Part shown: in pieces, positions 27,535 through 35,620 of the stretch | Numbering within the stretch: the stretch's first letter is position 1 | Layout of the letters: each line of letters starts with the position of its first letter | Assembly: GCF_030019085.1 (NCBI RefSeq) | Contig: NZ_JASEFJ010000011.1 | Span: 1-55,740 of the forward strand | DNA length: 55,740 bases | From: Methanoculleus sp. | Lineage (GTDB): Archaea > Halobacteriota > Methanomicrobia > Methanomicrobiales > Methanoculleaceae | Direction: 5' to 3' | Translations under genes and position numbers: made by a program | The notes under the pieces: model-generated | The model's database searches: none | The model's input: the letters and a program-made list of their open reading frames with translations, nothing else | What the model was told of the DNA's origin: nothing

Positions 27535-28737
27535 ATGATGGACCTTGAATACCAGCCGATCAGCTTCAAGGATGTCCTGATAGAGATGAAGGACATCTCT
27601 GAGTTGATGATCGACCTGGCCTACTCCGCGATCCTTTTTGAAAGCAAAGAGATTGCGCTCGAAGTGATCAACCTCGAGGAGAGGATGAACGGCCTCGTTT
27701 ACCAGGCCAGGGTTCAGAGCATCCTCGGCGGGAGAAGGCTTGAAGAGGCCGAGGCGATGAGCGGTATGCTCCAGGTGGTTGAGGCCGCGGAGAGGATCGC
27801 AAACTCGGCTTCGGACATGGCAAAACTCATCTTAAAGGACATAAAGTTCCCTGCAAAACTCAAGCGCGCCCTTCCGGAGGCGGAAGAGATCGTCACCCGG
27901 CTCATTGTGAGCCAGAGTAGCGAACTTGCCGGCAGGACGCTCGGGGACCTCAAGGTCCAGAGCACAACGGGGATGCAGGTTATTGCCATCCGGCGCGGGA
28001 AAACCTGGATCTACGATCCTGACAAGAATACAAGGGTCGAGGCCGGGGATATCCTGATTGCACGCGGTCCTGAAGCCGGCGAAGATATTATTGGCCGGAT
28101 GGCGGGGATGGTCGGGGGCGCAGCAGGCGAACCCTCGCGTGCGGGTGAGGTTGATGACCTCGACCGTGCTGTCCAGCTGATAATCGAGATGAAGAACCTC
28201 TCCGAACTCTCTGTGGGGCTGGCCTACACCTCCCTTCTTTTCAACAACAAGGAGGTGGCGCACGAGGTGGTCTCCCTGGACTCCAGGCTCGATGATATGC
28301 GCTACGACCTGGATCTCTGGATCCTTGAGGCCGCACGAAAGATCGATGACGTGCGCCATCTCCGCGGCCTCCTTTACATGTCGGCGTTCACGCAGGCGAT
28401 CAGCGATGCGGCCCATTCGATAGTGGATGTCCTGCTTCGCGATATCGAGATCCCACCGCTATTCAAGAAGATCGTCCGGGGCTCTGATGAGATCATCACG
28501 CGTATGCGCGTGGAGCCATCCTCACCGCTTGTGGGCAGGACGCTCAAGGAGGCGTCGCTCGGGACGGTGACCGGGATGGTTGTGCTCGCCATCAAGCGCG
28601 GCAACCGATGGATCTACCGGCCGGGGAAGCGGGTCCGACTGGAGAGCGGGGATATCATTATAGCAAAAGGTAGAAGGGATGGCGAATGCAGGCTGTACGA
28701 ACTTACCGGGCACACCGCTGAGGTGTCCGAGGATTGA
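27535..28737 (+). CDS. Duplicated PhoU/TrkA-C regulatory protein
   Basis: A soluble 400-residue protein built from the same module twice. Each half has a PhoU-like helical part (EMKDISELMIDLAYSAILFESKEIALEV and EMKNLSELSVGLAYTSLLFNNKEVAHEV), followed by an RCK-C/TrkA-C domain (GRTLGDLKVQSTTGMQVIAIRRGKTWIYDPDKNTRVEAGDILIA, then GRTLKEASLGTVTGMVVLAIKRGNRWIYRPGKRVRLESGDIIIAKG). RCK-C domains bind small ligands such as nucleotides or c-di-AMP. It lies 28 nt after the MgtE-like gene and presumably regulates it. It has no pore segment of its own, so it is not a channel. Confidence 0.85.
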   Translation: MMDLEYQPISFKDVLIEMKDISELMIDLAYSAILFESKEIALEVINLEERMNGLVYQARVQSILGGRRLEEAEAMSGMLQVVEAAERIANSASDMAKLILKDIKFPAKLKRALPEAEEIVTRLIVSQSSELAGRTLGDLKVQSTTGMQVIAIRRGKTWIYDPDKNTRVEAGDILIARGPEAGEDIIGRMAGMVGGAAGEPSRAGEVDDLDRAVQLIIEMKNLSELSVGLAYTSLLFNNKEVAHEVVSLDSRLDDMRYDLDLWILEAARKIDDVRHLRGLLYMSAFTQAISDAAHSIVDVLLRDIEIPPLFKKIVRGSDEIITRMRVEPSSPLVGRTLKEASLGTVTGMVVLAIKRGNRWIYRPGKRVRLESGDIIIAKGRRDGECRLYELTGHTAEVSED

Positions 28738-28752
28738 GATGGAGAACTGACC

Positions 28753-30588
28753 ATGCAAAATATTGATGATACGATTGTTTATCGCCTTGGAGCAACCTGT
28801 GGCCTGGACGAGGTGGAGGAGGGAAAGATCTACCTTGGATGGGTGCAGGGGTTTGCCCCGTTTGGCGTCTTTGTCCAGTTAAACGACAAAGTCAAGGGCC
28901 TTATTCATAAGAGCAACGTTAAGATGAAGCATACCGAGCGCGACCCCATCATTGTCCATGTCCTCCAGGTCAGAAGCAATGGTAACATCGATCTCGAGGA
29001 GGTCACGCCGATCGTCTACCAGACTGTCAACGTGATCAAGAAGATGCCTTCTGTGCTCCTGGTCGATATCGGGAAGAGGGTTGGAAAAACGGTGATGATC
29101 AAGGGCGAGGTTGCCCAGATCAAGCAGACCTCGGGTCCGACTATCTTTACGATTGTGGACGAGTCTGGCACGGCAAACGCGGCGGCGTTTATCGAGGCTG
29201 GAGTCCGCGCATATCCTGAGGTCGAACTCGGGGACATTGTCGCTATCACCGGCGAGGTGATGCAGCGCAACAACCAGCTCCAGATCGAGGTCGGGTCCAT
29301 GACTGTCCTGGAGAGTGAGGAGGCGGCGGCGGTCAGGGAGCAGATCGAGGCAGCGCTCGATAAACGTGCGGAGCCCCGGGATATCCCGTTCCTGGTAGAG
29401 AGCGAGGTTCTTGAGGGCTTGAGGCCACAGATGCGAAAAGTGGCGAAGGAGATCCGGAAAGCGGTCTTCTCAGCGCGCCCGATCGTCCTGCGGCATCACG
29501 CGGATGCGGACGGGATATGCGCCGCCGTCGCTATTGAGCAGGCGGTGACCGCTCTGCTCCGGGAGAGCGGCGCTGATTTCGATGCTGAGTATTTCCTGTT
29601 CAAGCGTGCGCCCTCGAAGGCTCCGTTCTATGAGATCGAGGATATCACGCGGGATCTCGATTTTGCCCTGAAGGACGGCGTCCGCTACGGTCAGAAGATG
29701 CCGCTGATCCTTCTGATGGATAACGGTTCCACCGAGGAGGATATGCCGTCGCTGAAGATGACCAGGATATACGATCTCCAGGTGATGGTTGTGGATCACC
29801 ACCATCCAGACGAGGTCGTGGACGATTACCTGATAGCGCACGTCAATCCCTACCATGTTGGCGGGGATTACGGGGTCACGGCAGGAATGCTGGGGGCGGA
29901 GATCGCGCGTATGGTCAACCCGGCGGTTGAGAACCAGATCCGGCACCTGCCGGCGGTTGCGGGGGTCGGTGACCGGAGCGAGGCGCCGGAGCGTGCGCGA
30001 TACCTTGCGGTTGCTGGACCGGAGTACTCGGAGGAGGATTGCCGGAATATTGCGCTCGCGCTCGACTACGAGCAGTTCTGGCTCCGGTTTGGTGATGGCA
30101 GGGAGATCATCAAGGATATTCTGAACCTCTCTGGCAACCCTGAGCGCCACGAACGACTTGTCGATCTCCTGGTCGAGGAGGCGAACCGCGCGATCGAGGA
30201 GCAGATTGAGGCTATCATGCCGCACGTCGAGGCCAGTGTGCTCGAGAACGGTGCTCACCTTTTCATGCTCGATGTGGAACTTTTCGCTCACCGGTTTACA
30301 TTTCCGCCGCCTGGAAAGACCTCGGGGGAGGTGCACGATCGGCTGGTCCGGGCGCACCCCGGTGAACCGATTGTCACGATCGGCTACGGGCCGGACTTTG
30401 CGGTCCTTAGGTCACGTGGTGTTATGATGAACATTCCGCGGATGGTGCGTGAACTCAGAGACGAGATCACGGGTGCAGGGGTGAGCGGAGGCGGTCACCT
30501 TGTTGTCGGGAGCATCAAGTTTGTTGAGGGAATGCGCGATGTTGTGCTTGGTAAGCTGATCGAGAAGATCGGTAAAGCACCTATCTGA
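28753..30588 (+). CDS. DHH-family phosphoesterase with S1 and OB domains (archaeal RecJ-like)
   Basis: 611 residues. The N-terminal S1 RNA-binding domain (about 20-75, YLGWVQGFAPFGVFVQLNDKVKGLIHKSN) is followed by an OB-fold (about 105-190) and then the DHH catalytic domain. The catalytic motifs are HHADADGICAA, LMDNGS and VVDHHHPDEV, and a DHHA1-type GGGH motif (GVSGGGHLVVG, near 580) closes the C-terminus. Such archaeal proteins are nucleases or oligonucleotide phosphodiesterases related to RecJ and the replisome-bound GAN. The S1 plus OB arrangement points to single-stranded nucleic acid. It is the last gene of the run beginning at 24026. Confidence 0.88.
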   Translation: MQNIDDTIVYRLGATCGLDEVEEGKIYLGWVQGFAPFGVFVQLNDKVKGLIHKSNVKMKHTERDPIIVHVLQVRSNGNIDLEEVTPIVYQTVNVIKKMPSVLLVDIGKRVGKTVMIKGEVAQIKQTSGPTIFTIVDESGTANAAAFIEAGVRAYPEVELGDIVAITGEVMQRNNQLQIEVGSMTVLESEEAAAVREQIEAALDKRAEPRDIPFLVESEVLEGLRPQMRKVAKEIRKAVFSARPIVLRHHADADGICAAVAIEQAVTALLRESGADFDAEYFLFKRAPSKAPFYEIEDITRDLDFALKDGVRYGQKMPLILLMDNGSTEEDMPSLKMTRIYDLQVMVVDHHHPDEVVDDYLIAHVNPYHVGGDYGVTAGMLGAEIARMVNPAVENQIRHLPAVAGVGDRSEAPERARYLAVAGPEYSEEDCRNIALALDYEQFWLRFGDGREIIKDILNLSGNPERHERLVDLLVEEANRAIEEQIEAIMPHVEASVLENGAHLFMLDVELFAHRFTFPPPGKTSGEVHDRLVRAHPGEPIVTIGYGPDFAVLRSRGVMMNIPRMVRELRDEITGAGVSGGGHLVVGSIKFVEGMRDVVLGKLIEKIGKAPI

Positions 30589-30593
30589 TCGCT

Positions 30594-30640
30594 CTTTTCT
30601 TTCTAATCTGTTCTGTCTGCGGTTTTTTGGCCAATCCCCT
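30594..30640 (+). terminator. T-rich termination region after the DHH gene
   Basis: Pyrimidine-rich sequence directly after the stop codon with CTTTTCTTTCT and GGTTTTTTGG. Archaeal transcription stops on such T-runs without needing a hairpin. It probably ends the transcript that includes RNase Z, MgtE and the DHH protein. Confidence 0.5.
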
Positions 30641-30799
30641 GAAACCGGTGTTGCAACGCTCTGGTGCTCTTTGCCTGACTCTTTTGTCTGACTCATGTTC
30701 TGTGGGGGGAGACGGAGACAGAGACAAAGATCGGGGCCGGATGCGCTTATCCCATAAGGGTGGAGGCCCTTTGCGGCGTGTTGGTTCTGGGGGTGTCCT

Positions 30800-30940
30800 T
30801 GCATCCACGTGAGAGAGTTCCCGGTGACACGCCGGGACTGGTGCAGGGGACGTTCCGTCCCCCTCCCGGTCAGCACCTCCCCACGGGGGCGGGTTCTCCG
30901 TAGATACAGTCTCCGGGAAGGTATCTCTCCGGGTCGTCTC
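30800..30940 (-). repeat. Dispersed intergenic repeat, copy D
   Basis: Read on the minus strand it contains GAGATACCTTCCCGGAGACTG followed by a TCTACGGAGAA core that matches copy A, and then GTGTCACCGGGAACTCT. The plus strand has a perfect 7-bp hairpin GGGGACG-TTC-CGTCCCC at 30846-30862 and CCCCACGGGGGC, both shared with copy F. A weaker partial copy lies at about 31120-31195 (GCACCGCC...CCGGAAGGTGG, shared with copy C). No coding signature is recognised elsewhere in the 741-bp gap 30589-31329. Confidence 0.6.
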
Positions 30941-31298
30941 ACTCACGCTCCCCCTGAGACGTCCTTCCGGGTCTACCGCCGATCACTGCCCGCTCCCGGG
31001 GGGACGGGAGGAGGCGGGGGTGTTTTACGTAAACAGTTCTACCTGAGATGCAGGAGACATCCATTCATCTGTTTTCTCTGTGAGAAACGTCCTGGAGGGT
31101 TCATTAATCTCCCCTGACACGGCCCTCCCCTTTATCGCCATGCACCGCCTGCTCCGGAAGGTGGCGCTATCCATAACGACACTCTACCAGCCCATTTCCC
31201 CACACCCGGGCAGGAAAAGCAAAGAACCGCGTTCGTTCCTCCCATCTCTGGCCGCGCCGCGCTCTTTTCTGCCTGCAGGGTTGGGTCGATGGTCAACC

Positions 31299-31330
31299 AT
31301 ATATGGCACTGGTATGAAACACTATAGGCG
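31299..31330 (+). promoter_or_regulatory. Promoter of the glycan cassette (leaderless)
   Basis: TATA box ATATATGG at 31299-31306 lies about 28 nt before the GTG at 31330, which is the normal archaeal TATA-to-start distance. Together with the lack of a ribosome-binding site, this predicts a leaderless transcript and supports the GTG as the true start. Confidence 0.6.
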
Positions 31331-32643
31331 TGAAATCGGCGGTACTGGGCGGCGGCCTTACCGGTATAACCCTGGCCCGTCTGCTCCACGATCGGGGCAG
31401 CGAGGTCATCGTTCTCGAAGGGAACGACAGGATCGGGGGGCTCTGCCGCTCGAGGACAGAGGCGGGGTTTACGTTCGACACCGGGGGATCGCACATAATC
31501 TTCTCCCGCGACAGCGAGGTCCTCTCCTTCATGCTCTCGGTCCTCGGCGAGAACGCCGACCATCGGAAGCGGAACACAAAGATCCTGTACAAAGGCCGTT
31601 ACGTCAAATACCCATTTGAGAACGGGCTCCACGACCTGCCTGACGAAGACCGTTTCTTCTGCATCAACGAGTTTGTCCGGAACCTCATTGCCGTCGAGAA
31701 AGGCGAAGTCCCACCGCCTACGAACTTCGCCGAGTGGATATACTTCACCTTTGGCCGGGGTATCGCCGAGTGCTACATGATCCCCTACAACGAGAAGATC
31801 TGGAACTACCCCGTCGACCGGATGTCGCACCACTGGGTGGAGGGACGCATCCCCCGCCCTCCGGTCGAGGATATCATCCGGTCGGCCATCGGCATCGAGA
31901 CCGAGGGCTACGTTCACCAGGCGGTCTTTTCATACCCGGTGAAGGGAGGGATCGAGGCCCTGGTCAGGGCAATCTCAGAACCCGTCCTCCCCGCCATCAG
32001 GACAGGTTTTACCGTCACCTCCATCTGCGAGGAGGGTGGAAGGTTTGCTCTCAGCAACGGCCACGAGACCGTTTACGCCGATCGCCTGATCTCGACGATC
32101 CCGCTCCAGAACCTGCTTCCAACACTCCAGGGCGTCCCGAAAGAGGTGCAGGCAGCGTGTGACGCCCTCCGCTACAACTCGCTCTGCTCGGTCTTTATCG
32201 GCCTCAAAGGCAATGTCCCGGATATCTCATGGCTCTACGTCCCCGACGAGAAGACCGGGCTCTTCAACAGGATCTCGTTCCCGTCAAACTACAGCACCGC
32301 GGTAGCCCCGCCGGGCCACTCCTCCATCCTTGCCGAGATCACCTACAACGAGGGAGACGCCGTCTCCCGGATGACCGACGACGGCGTTATCGAGCACACC
32401 GTCGACTCTCTCATCGCCGCAGGCTTTATACCATCCCATGACGCGGTCGTCTACACCGGCGTCGAACGGCAGAGGTTTGCCTACGTCGTCTATGACATCG
32501 ACTACCTCAAGAACATCGCAATCGTCCGCGATTTCTGCCGGGAACGGGGGATCGACCTTGTCGGGAGGTTCTCACAGTTTGAGTATCTCAACATGGACGG
32601 CTGCATAAGGAGCGCCATCGACTTTGTGGAGGGATATCCATGA
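31330..32643 (+). CDS. FAD-dependent UDP-galactopyranose mutase/protoporphyrinogen-oxidase-like protein
   Basis: 437 residues. The N-terminal Rossmann motif is AVLGGGLTGITLARLLHDRGSEVIVLE (about 4-30), followed by DRIGGLCRSRTEAGFTFDTGGSHIIF, a pattern shared by UDP-galactopyranose mutases and NAD(P)-binding amine oxidoreductases. The C-terminal FAD loop includes RFSQFEYLNMDGCIRSAIDFVEG. Genes for two glycosyltransferases follow directly, so sugar-ring rearrangement or another nucleotide-sugar reaction is likely. The exact substrate is not known. It has a GTG start and a 4-nt overlap with the next gene. Confidence 0.75.
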   Translation: MKSAVLGGGLTGITLARLLHDRGSEVIVLEGNDRIGGLCRSRTEAGFTFDTGGSHIIFSRDSEVLSFMLSVLGENADHRKRNTKILYKGRYVKYPFENGLHDLPDEDRFFCINEFVRNLIAVEKGEVPPPTNFAEWIYFTFGRGIAECYMIPYNEKIWNYPVDRMSHHWVEGRIPRPPVEDIIRSAIGIETEGYVHQAVFSYPVKGGIEALVRAISEPVLPAIRTGFTVTSICEEGGRFALSNGHETVYADRLISTIPLQNLLPTLQGVPKEVQAACDALRYNSLCSVFIGLKGNVPDISWLYVPDEKTGLFNRISFPSNYSTAVAPPGHSSILAEITYNEGDAVSRMTDDGVIEHTVDSLIAAGFIPSHDAVVYTGVERQRFAYVVYDIDYLKNIAIVRDFCRERGIDLVGRFSQFEYLNMDGCIRSAIDFVEGYP

Positions 32644-33620
32644 AGGTCAACTTCTTTGTCGAGGATATGCTCCTGTTCAAGTACATCGGCTGCGCAACAC
32701 TGGCAAAGGCACTCTACCGCGCTCTTATCATGGACGAGTCATGCCCGCAGGTTGCCTGGAACGCTCGCGGCCGTGAGTTTGACCTCGTCCACTACCACAC
32801 CTTCGGTCCCTTCGCCCTGGCGAACAAGACCTACAGTCTCGGTGTCAAGGTGCTCACCGCGCACTCCACACCACGTCTCAACACCGGCAACCTGACCATC
32901 TCCGAGGCTGTAAACCACCTCTATCCGGAGATCTATCGGGGGTTTGACCACATCATCACCATCTCCCCTCTCTGCGACGAAGAGGTTCACGAGATCGCCC
33001 CCGATGTCCCTACAACCCTGATCCCGAACGGTGTTGACCGGGATAGGTTCCGCCCGGACCCAGAGAAAAGGGCAGCGTTCAGGAAGAGGTACGGGATCGG
33101 GGAGGACGAGTGGGTGGTGCTTACAGTCGCCCAGCAGACGCCCAGGAAAGGGATCTACGACTTTATTGCCCTCTCGCACAAACACCCGGACATAAGGTTC
33201 GTCTGGGTGGGGGGGTTCCCATACGGGAGACTCTCGCAGGACTACAGCATCATTGAGGAGGAGAAGAAACGCTGCGGGAAGAATGTCATCTTCACCGGGT
33301 TTGTCGACGATATCACCGCCGCATACTGTAGCGCCGATGTATTCTTCATACCCTCCTATGCAGAGGGTCTCCCGATGGTCGCGCTGGAGGCGTTTGCTAC
33401 CGGTCTGCCGGTCGTCGCCCGGAAGATCCCTGAGTTTACCGGGAATTTCAAGGACACTGCCGTCTACTTTGAGAACCTCGAGGGGGCCGGAAGACTGATC
33501 GAGGATCGGAGTCTGCTCGGGCGGCATGCGACGCTATCGCGACCATTTACAGAGGACTACGACATCCGTAAGATCGCAAAACTCCACATTGACCTCTACC
33601 GGGAGCTGACCGGGCAGTGA
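32640..33620 (+). CDS. Glycosyltransferase family 4 (GT-B fold)
   Basis: 326 residues. The N-terminal acceptor domain contains EFDLVHYHTFGPFA and LTAHSTPR, and the linker carries TLIPNGVDRDRFRPDPE, the usual GT4 sequence. The C-terminal donor domain has VLTVAQQTPRKGIYDF and the sugar-nucleotide motif FFIPSYAEGLPMVALEAFATGLPVVAR with the EX7E glutamates. It lacks a membrane anchor. It is coupled to the mutase-like gene by ATGA. The product and donor sugar are unknown. Confidence 0.87.
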   Translation: MKVNFFVEDMLLFKYIGCATLAKALYRALIMDESCPQVAWNARGREFDLVHYHTFGPFALANKTYSLGVKVLTAHSTPRLNTGNLTISEAVNHLYPEIYRGFDHIITISPLCDEEVHEIAPDVPTTLIPNGVDRDRFRPDPEKRAAFRKRYGIGEDEWVVLTVAQQTPRKGIYDFIALSHKHPDIRFVWVGGFPYGRLSQDYSIIEEEKKRCGKNVIFTGFVDDITAAYCSADVFFIPSYAEGLPMVALEAFATGLPVVARKIPEFTGNFKDTAVYFENLEGAGRLIEDRSLLGRHATLSRPFTEDYDIRKIAKLHIDLYRELTGQ

Positions 33621-33719
33621 CATCTTTCCTGAGACGGTCTTTGCGATCGCGAGGCCACCTGGCATCAGACTTATGGCACGAACCCGGCAACAGTTATACC
33701 GCGAGTGGTGAATCGAGAG

Positions 33720-34418
33720 ATGATCTCCGTAGTTGTTCCAACCTATAACGAAGAGCAGAACATCGAGCGCTGCCTGCGGTCGCTCGCCGACCAGACGGTT
33801 CCCCGGGAGACCTACGAGATCATCGTCGTTGATGGGAACTCAAAAGACAGGACGCGGGACCTGGCCGAACCAATGGCCGACCGTGTCTTTATCCAGACAG
33901 GCAAGCGGGTGGGCGGCGCCCGTAACGACGGCGCGATGGCCGCATCGGGCGATATAATAGCCACTACGGACGCGGACTGTATCGTCCCACCGGACTGGGT
34001 GGAGCGGATCGAACGGAACTTCGCAGAGCGCGATATCGTCCAGTTATACGGCACGGTCTATCCTATCGAGGAGGGTCTCCGGAACCGGTTATCGCTTCTC
34101 GGTGCAAACGCCTTCTCGCGCCTGGGTTATTACACCAGGACGATCTACTTCACCCTTGGGTGCAACACCGCGTTTGACCGGGAGGCGTTCATCCGTGCCG
34201 GGATGTACCGCTGTATCGACGCCGGGGACGATCTGGAGATCGCGCAGCGGATGCGTAAACTCGGGAAGGTCTACCTGGATCCTGGCCTGAAGGTGGGGTT
34301 CTCGATGCGTCGCTACCAGCAGTTCGGGACGATCAGGTCGCTGTGGGAATGGTTCCACATCGTTCGTTCCGGTGGCGAGGCGGCCGATGCAACCTATACT
34401 AAACGGGAGTACAGGTGA
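33720..34418 (+). CDS. Glycosyltransferase family 2 (GT-A fold)
   Basis: 232 residues from the ATG at 33720 (MISVVVPTYNEEQNIERCLRS), with GGTGA 9 nt upstream; GTG codons at 33705 and 33708 are alternatives. The DXD-type metal motif is in ATTDADCIVPPDW (about 79-91), with the acceptor/catalytic region DAGDDLEIAQRMRKLG. No long membrane anchor is seen. The gap to the GT4 gene is about 100 bp. Together with the two upstream genes it forms a three-gene glycan cassette. Confidence 0.85.
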   Translation: MISVVVPTYNEEQNIERCLRSLADQTVPRETYEIIVVDGNSKDRTRDLAEPMADRVFIQTGKRVGGARNDGAMAASGDIIATTDADCIVPPDWVERIERNFAERDIVQLYGTVYPIEEGLRNRLSLLGANAFSRLGYYTRTIYFTLGCNTAFDREAFIRAGMYRCIDAGDDLEIAQRMRKLGKVYLDPGLKVGFSMRRYQQFGTIRSLWEWFHIVRSGGEAADATYTKREYR

Positions 34419-34430
34419 GGTGGCCTGATC

Positions 34431-34859
34431 TTGGAGAACCCTGAATCCATCCCCCGGGATTACATCGAGACGGTGCAGCGGTCAGATTCCTGTGAGTTTG
34501 CACGCCTGCTCGGTATGGTTGTGACGGGGATCGAGGACGGAAGTGTCCGGGTGAGAATGTCAATCGAGGGCACCAGAAACGCTCACGGCACAATCCACGG
34601 CGGCGCGATCTTTGCCATCGCCGATCATGCCTTCGGCGTTGCGGCAAACATGGAGGGAATCGATCAGATCGCGATCTCTGCGAATATCCGCTACTTCTCT
34701 GTTCCGGCGGGGGATTCCCTCGAGGCAGTGGCCCGCAGGGTCTCGGAGGGGGAGAAGACCTCGGTCTATGCCGTCGATGTCTACTCGGGGGATCGTCTGG
34801 TTGCCGCATTCGAGGGTGTAGGGTTCAGGATCAGGTTTCCAGGCAAGGCGGTCGGATAA
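34431..34859 (+). CDS. PaaI/YdiI-type hotdog thioesterase
   Basis: A 142-residue single hotdog domain. It starts at TTG 34431 with GAGGTGG 7 nt upstream. The helix and catalytic region AHGTIHGGAIFAIADHAFGVAAN (about 45-67) includes the HGG motif and the Asp typical of PaaI-type acyl-CoA thioesterases. The acyl substrate is unknown. The gene lies 12 nt after the GT2 gene and is probably cotranscribed. Confidence 0.85.
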   Translation: MENPESIPRDYIETVQRSDSCEFARLLGMVVTGIEDGSVRVRMSIEGTRNAHGTIHGGAIFAIADHAFGVAANMEGIDQIAISANIRYFSVPAGDSLEAVARRVSEGEKTSVYAVDVYSGDRLVAAFEGVGFRIRFPGKAVG

Positions 34860-34875
34860 ATCTTTTTGAAGATCC
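34854..34875 (+). terminator. Hairpin overlapping the thioesterase stop
   Basis: Imperfect stem GGAT..ATCTT-TTTG-AAGATCC spanning the stop codon, with a T5 run in its left arm and loop. It is a plausible end for the glycan cassette transcript. Confidence 0.35.
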
Positions 34876-35056
34876 TTCGTCGACCCTCCCTTCTTTTCGG
34901 GGCGATTGTCCCATGGAAACCATGTCCGTGGCGCAGGTGAAATTTCCCCTGTCTCTAACCGGGAAGAGGCCGGGAACGTCCTCTCACCTTTCTCCTGACC
35001 CCTGGTTCGCGGTTACCCGTGCATACACTTATCTTGAGTCGGTGCCACGTACTCTC

Positions 35057-35608
35057 ATGAATTATGAATCAGACGCTGTAGAGATGGTTGCCCGTCTGAT
35101 GGCCCTCTCTGCCAGAACCGCCCCGAAAGCGACCGGCACCGACGTCATCAAGACGATGATCGTCATCGGCGAGCAGAAGGCGCAACTTGCCGCAGCGATG
35201 CGGGACTACGGCGAGAAGCACAAAATCGGGTTCTACATCAGGGATGCCGGAAACGTTGCCGCAAGCGATGCCTGTCTCCTCATCGGTTCTTTGCTACAGG
35301 ACACCGTGGGTCTAAACTGCGGTGGGTGCGGGTATGAAACCTGTGCGGAGGTGCTCGATGCGCAGCGCGAGAGACGGTCGTCTGCCACGCCGTTCCGGGG
35401 CCCGAACTGTGCCGTCAGGATGACGGACCTCGGGATCGCGGTAGGTTCTGCGGTTAAGACCGCAAGCATCCACAACGTCGACAACCGGGTCATGTACTCT
35501 GCCGGCGTTGGTGCGCTGGCGCTCGGGTGGCTGGAAGGCTGCGGGGTTGCCTACGGTATCCCGCTGCGGGCATCTGGAAAGAACATCTTCTTTGACCGCG
35601 CACGCTAA
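35057..35608 (+). CDS. DUF2148 ferredoxin-domain protein
   Basis: 183 residues from the ATG at 35057; an open extension back to 34913 is not conserved in style. The N-terminal half is a helical/alpha-beta domain (MNYESDAVEMVARLMALSARTAPKATG). The cysteines cluster in GLNCGGCGYETCAEV (about residues 93-107) with one more in FRGPNCAVR, a [4Fe-4S]-type arrangement. DUF2148 proteins are common in anaerobes and their function is not known to me. It lies 12 nt before the GHMP gene and is probably in one transcript with it. Confidence 0.83.
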   Translation: MNYESDAVEMVARLMALSARTAPKATGTDVIKTMIVIGEQKAQLAAAMRDYGEKHKIGFYIRDAGNVAASDACLLIGSLLQDTVGLNCGGCGYETCAEVLDAQRERRSSATPFRGPNCAVRMTDLGIAVGSAVKTASIHNVDNRVMYSAGVGALALGWLEGCGVAYGIPLRASGKNIFFDRAR

Positions 35609-35620
35609 ACCGGTGACAGA

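Noticed and set aside
27535-28737. Potassium channel
   Set aside because: The TrkA-C/PhoU protein has no membrane segment or selectivity-filter motif. It is better described as a soluble regulator.
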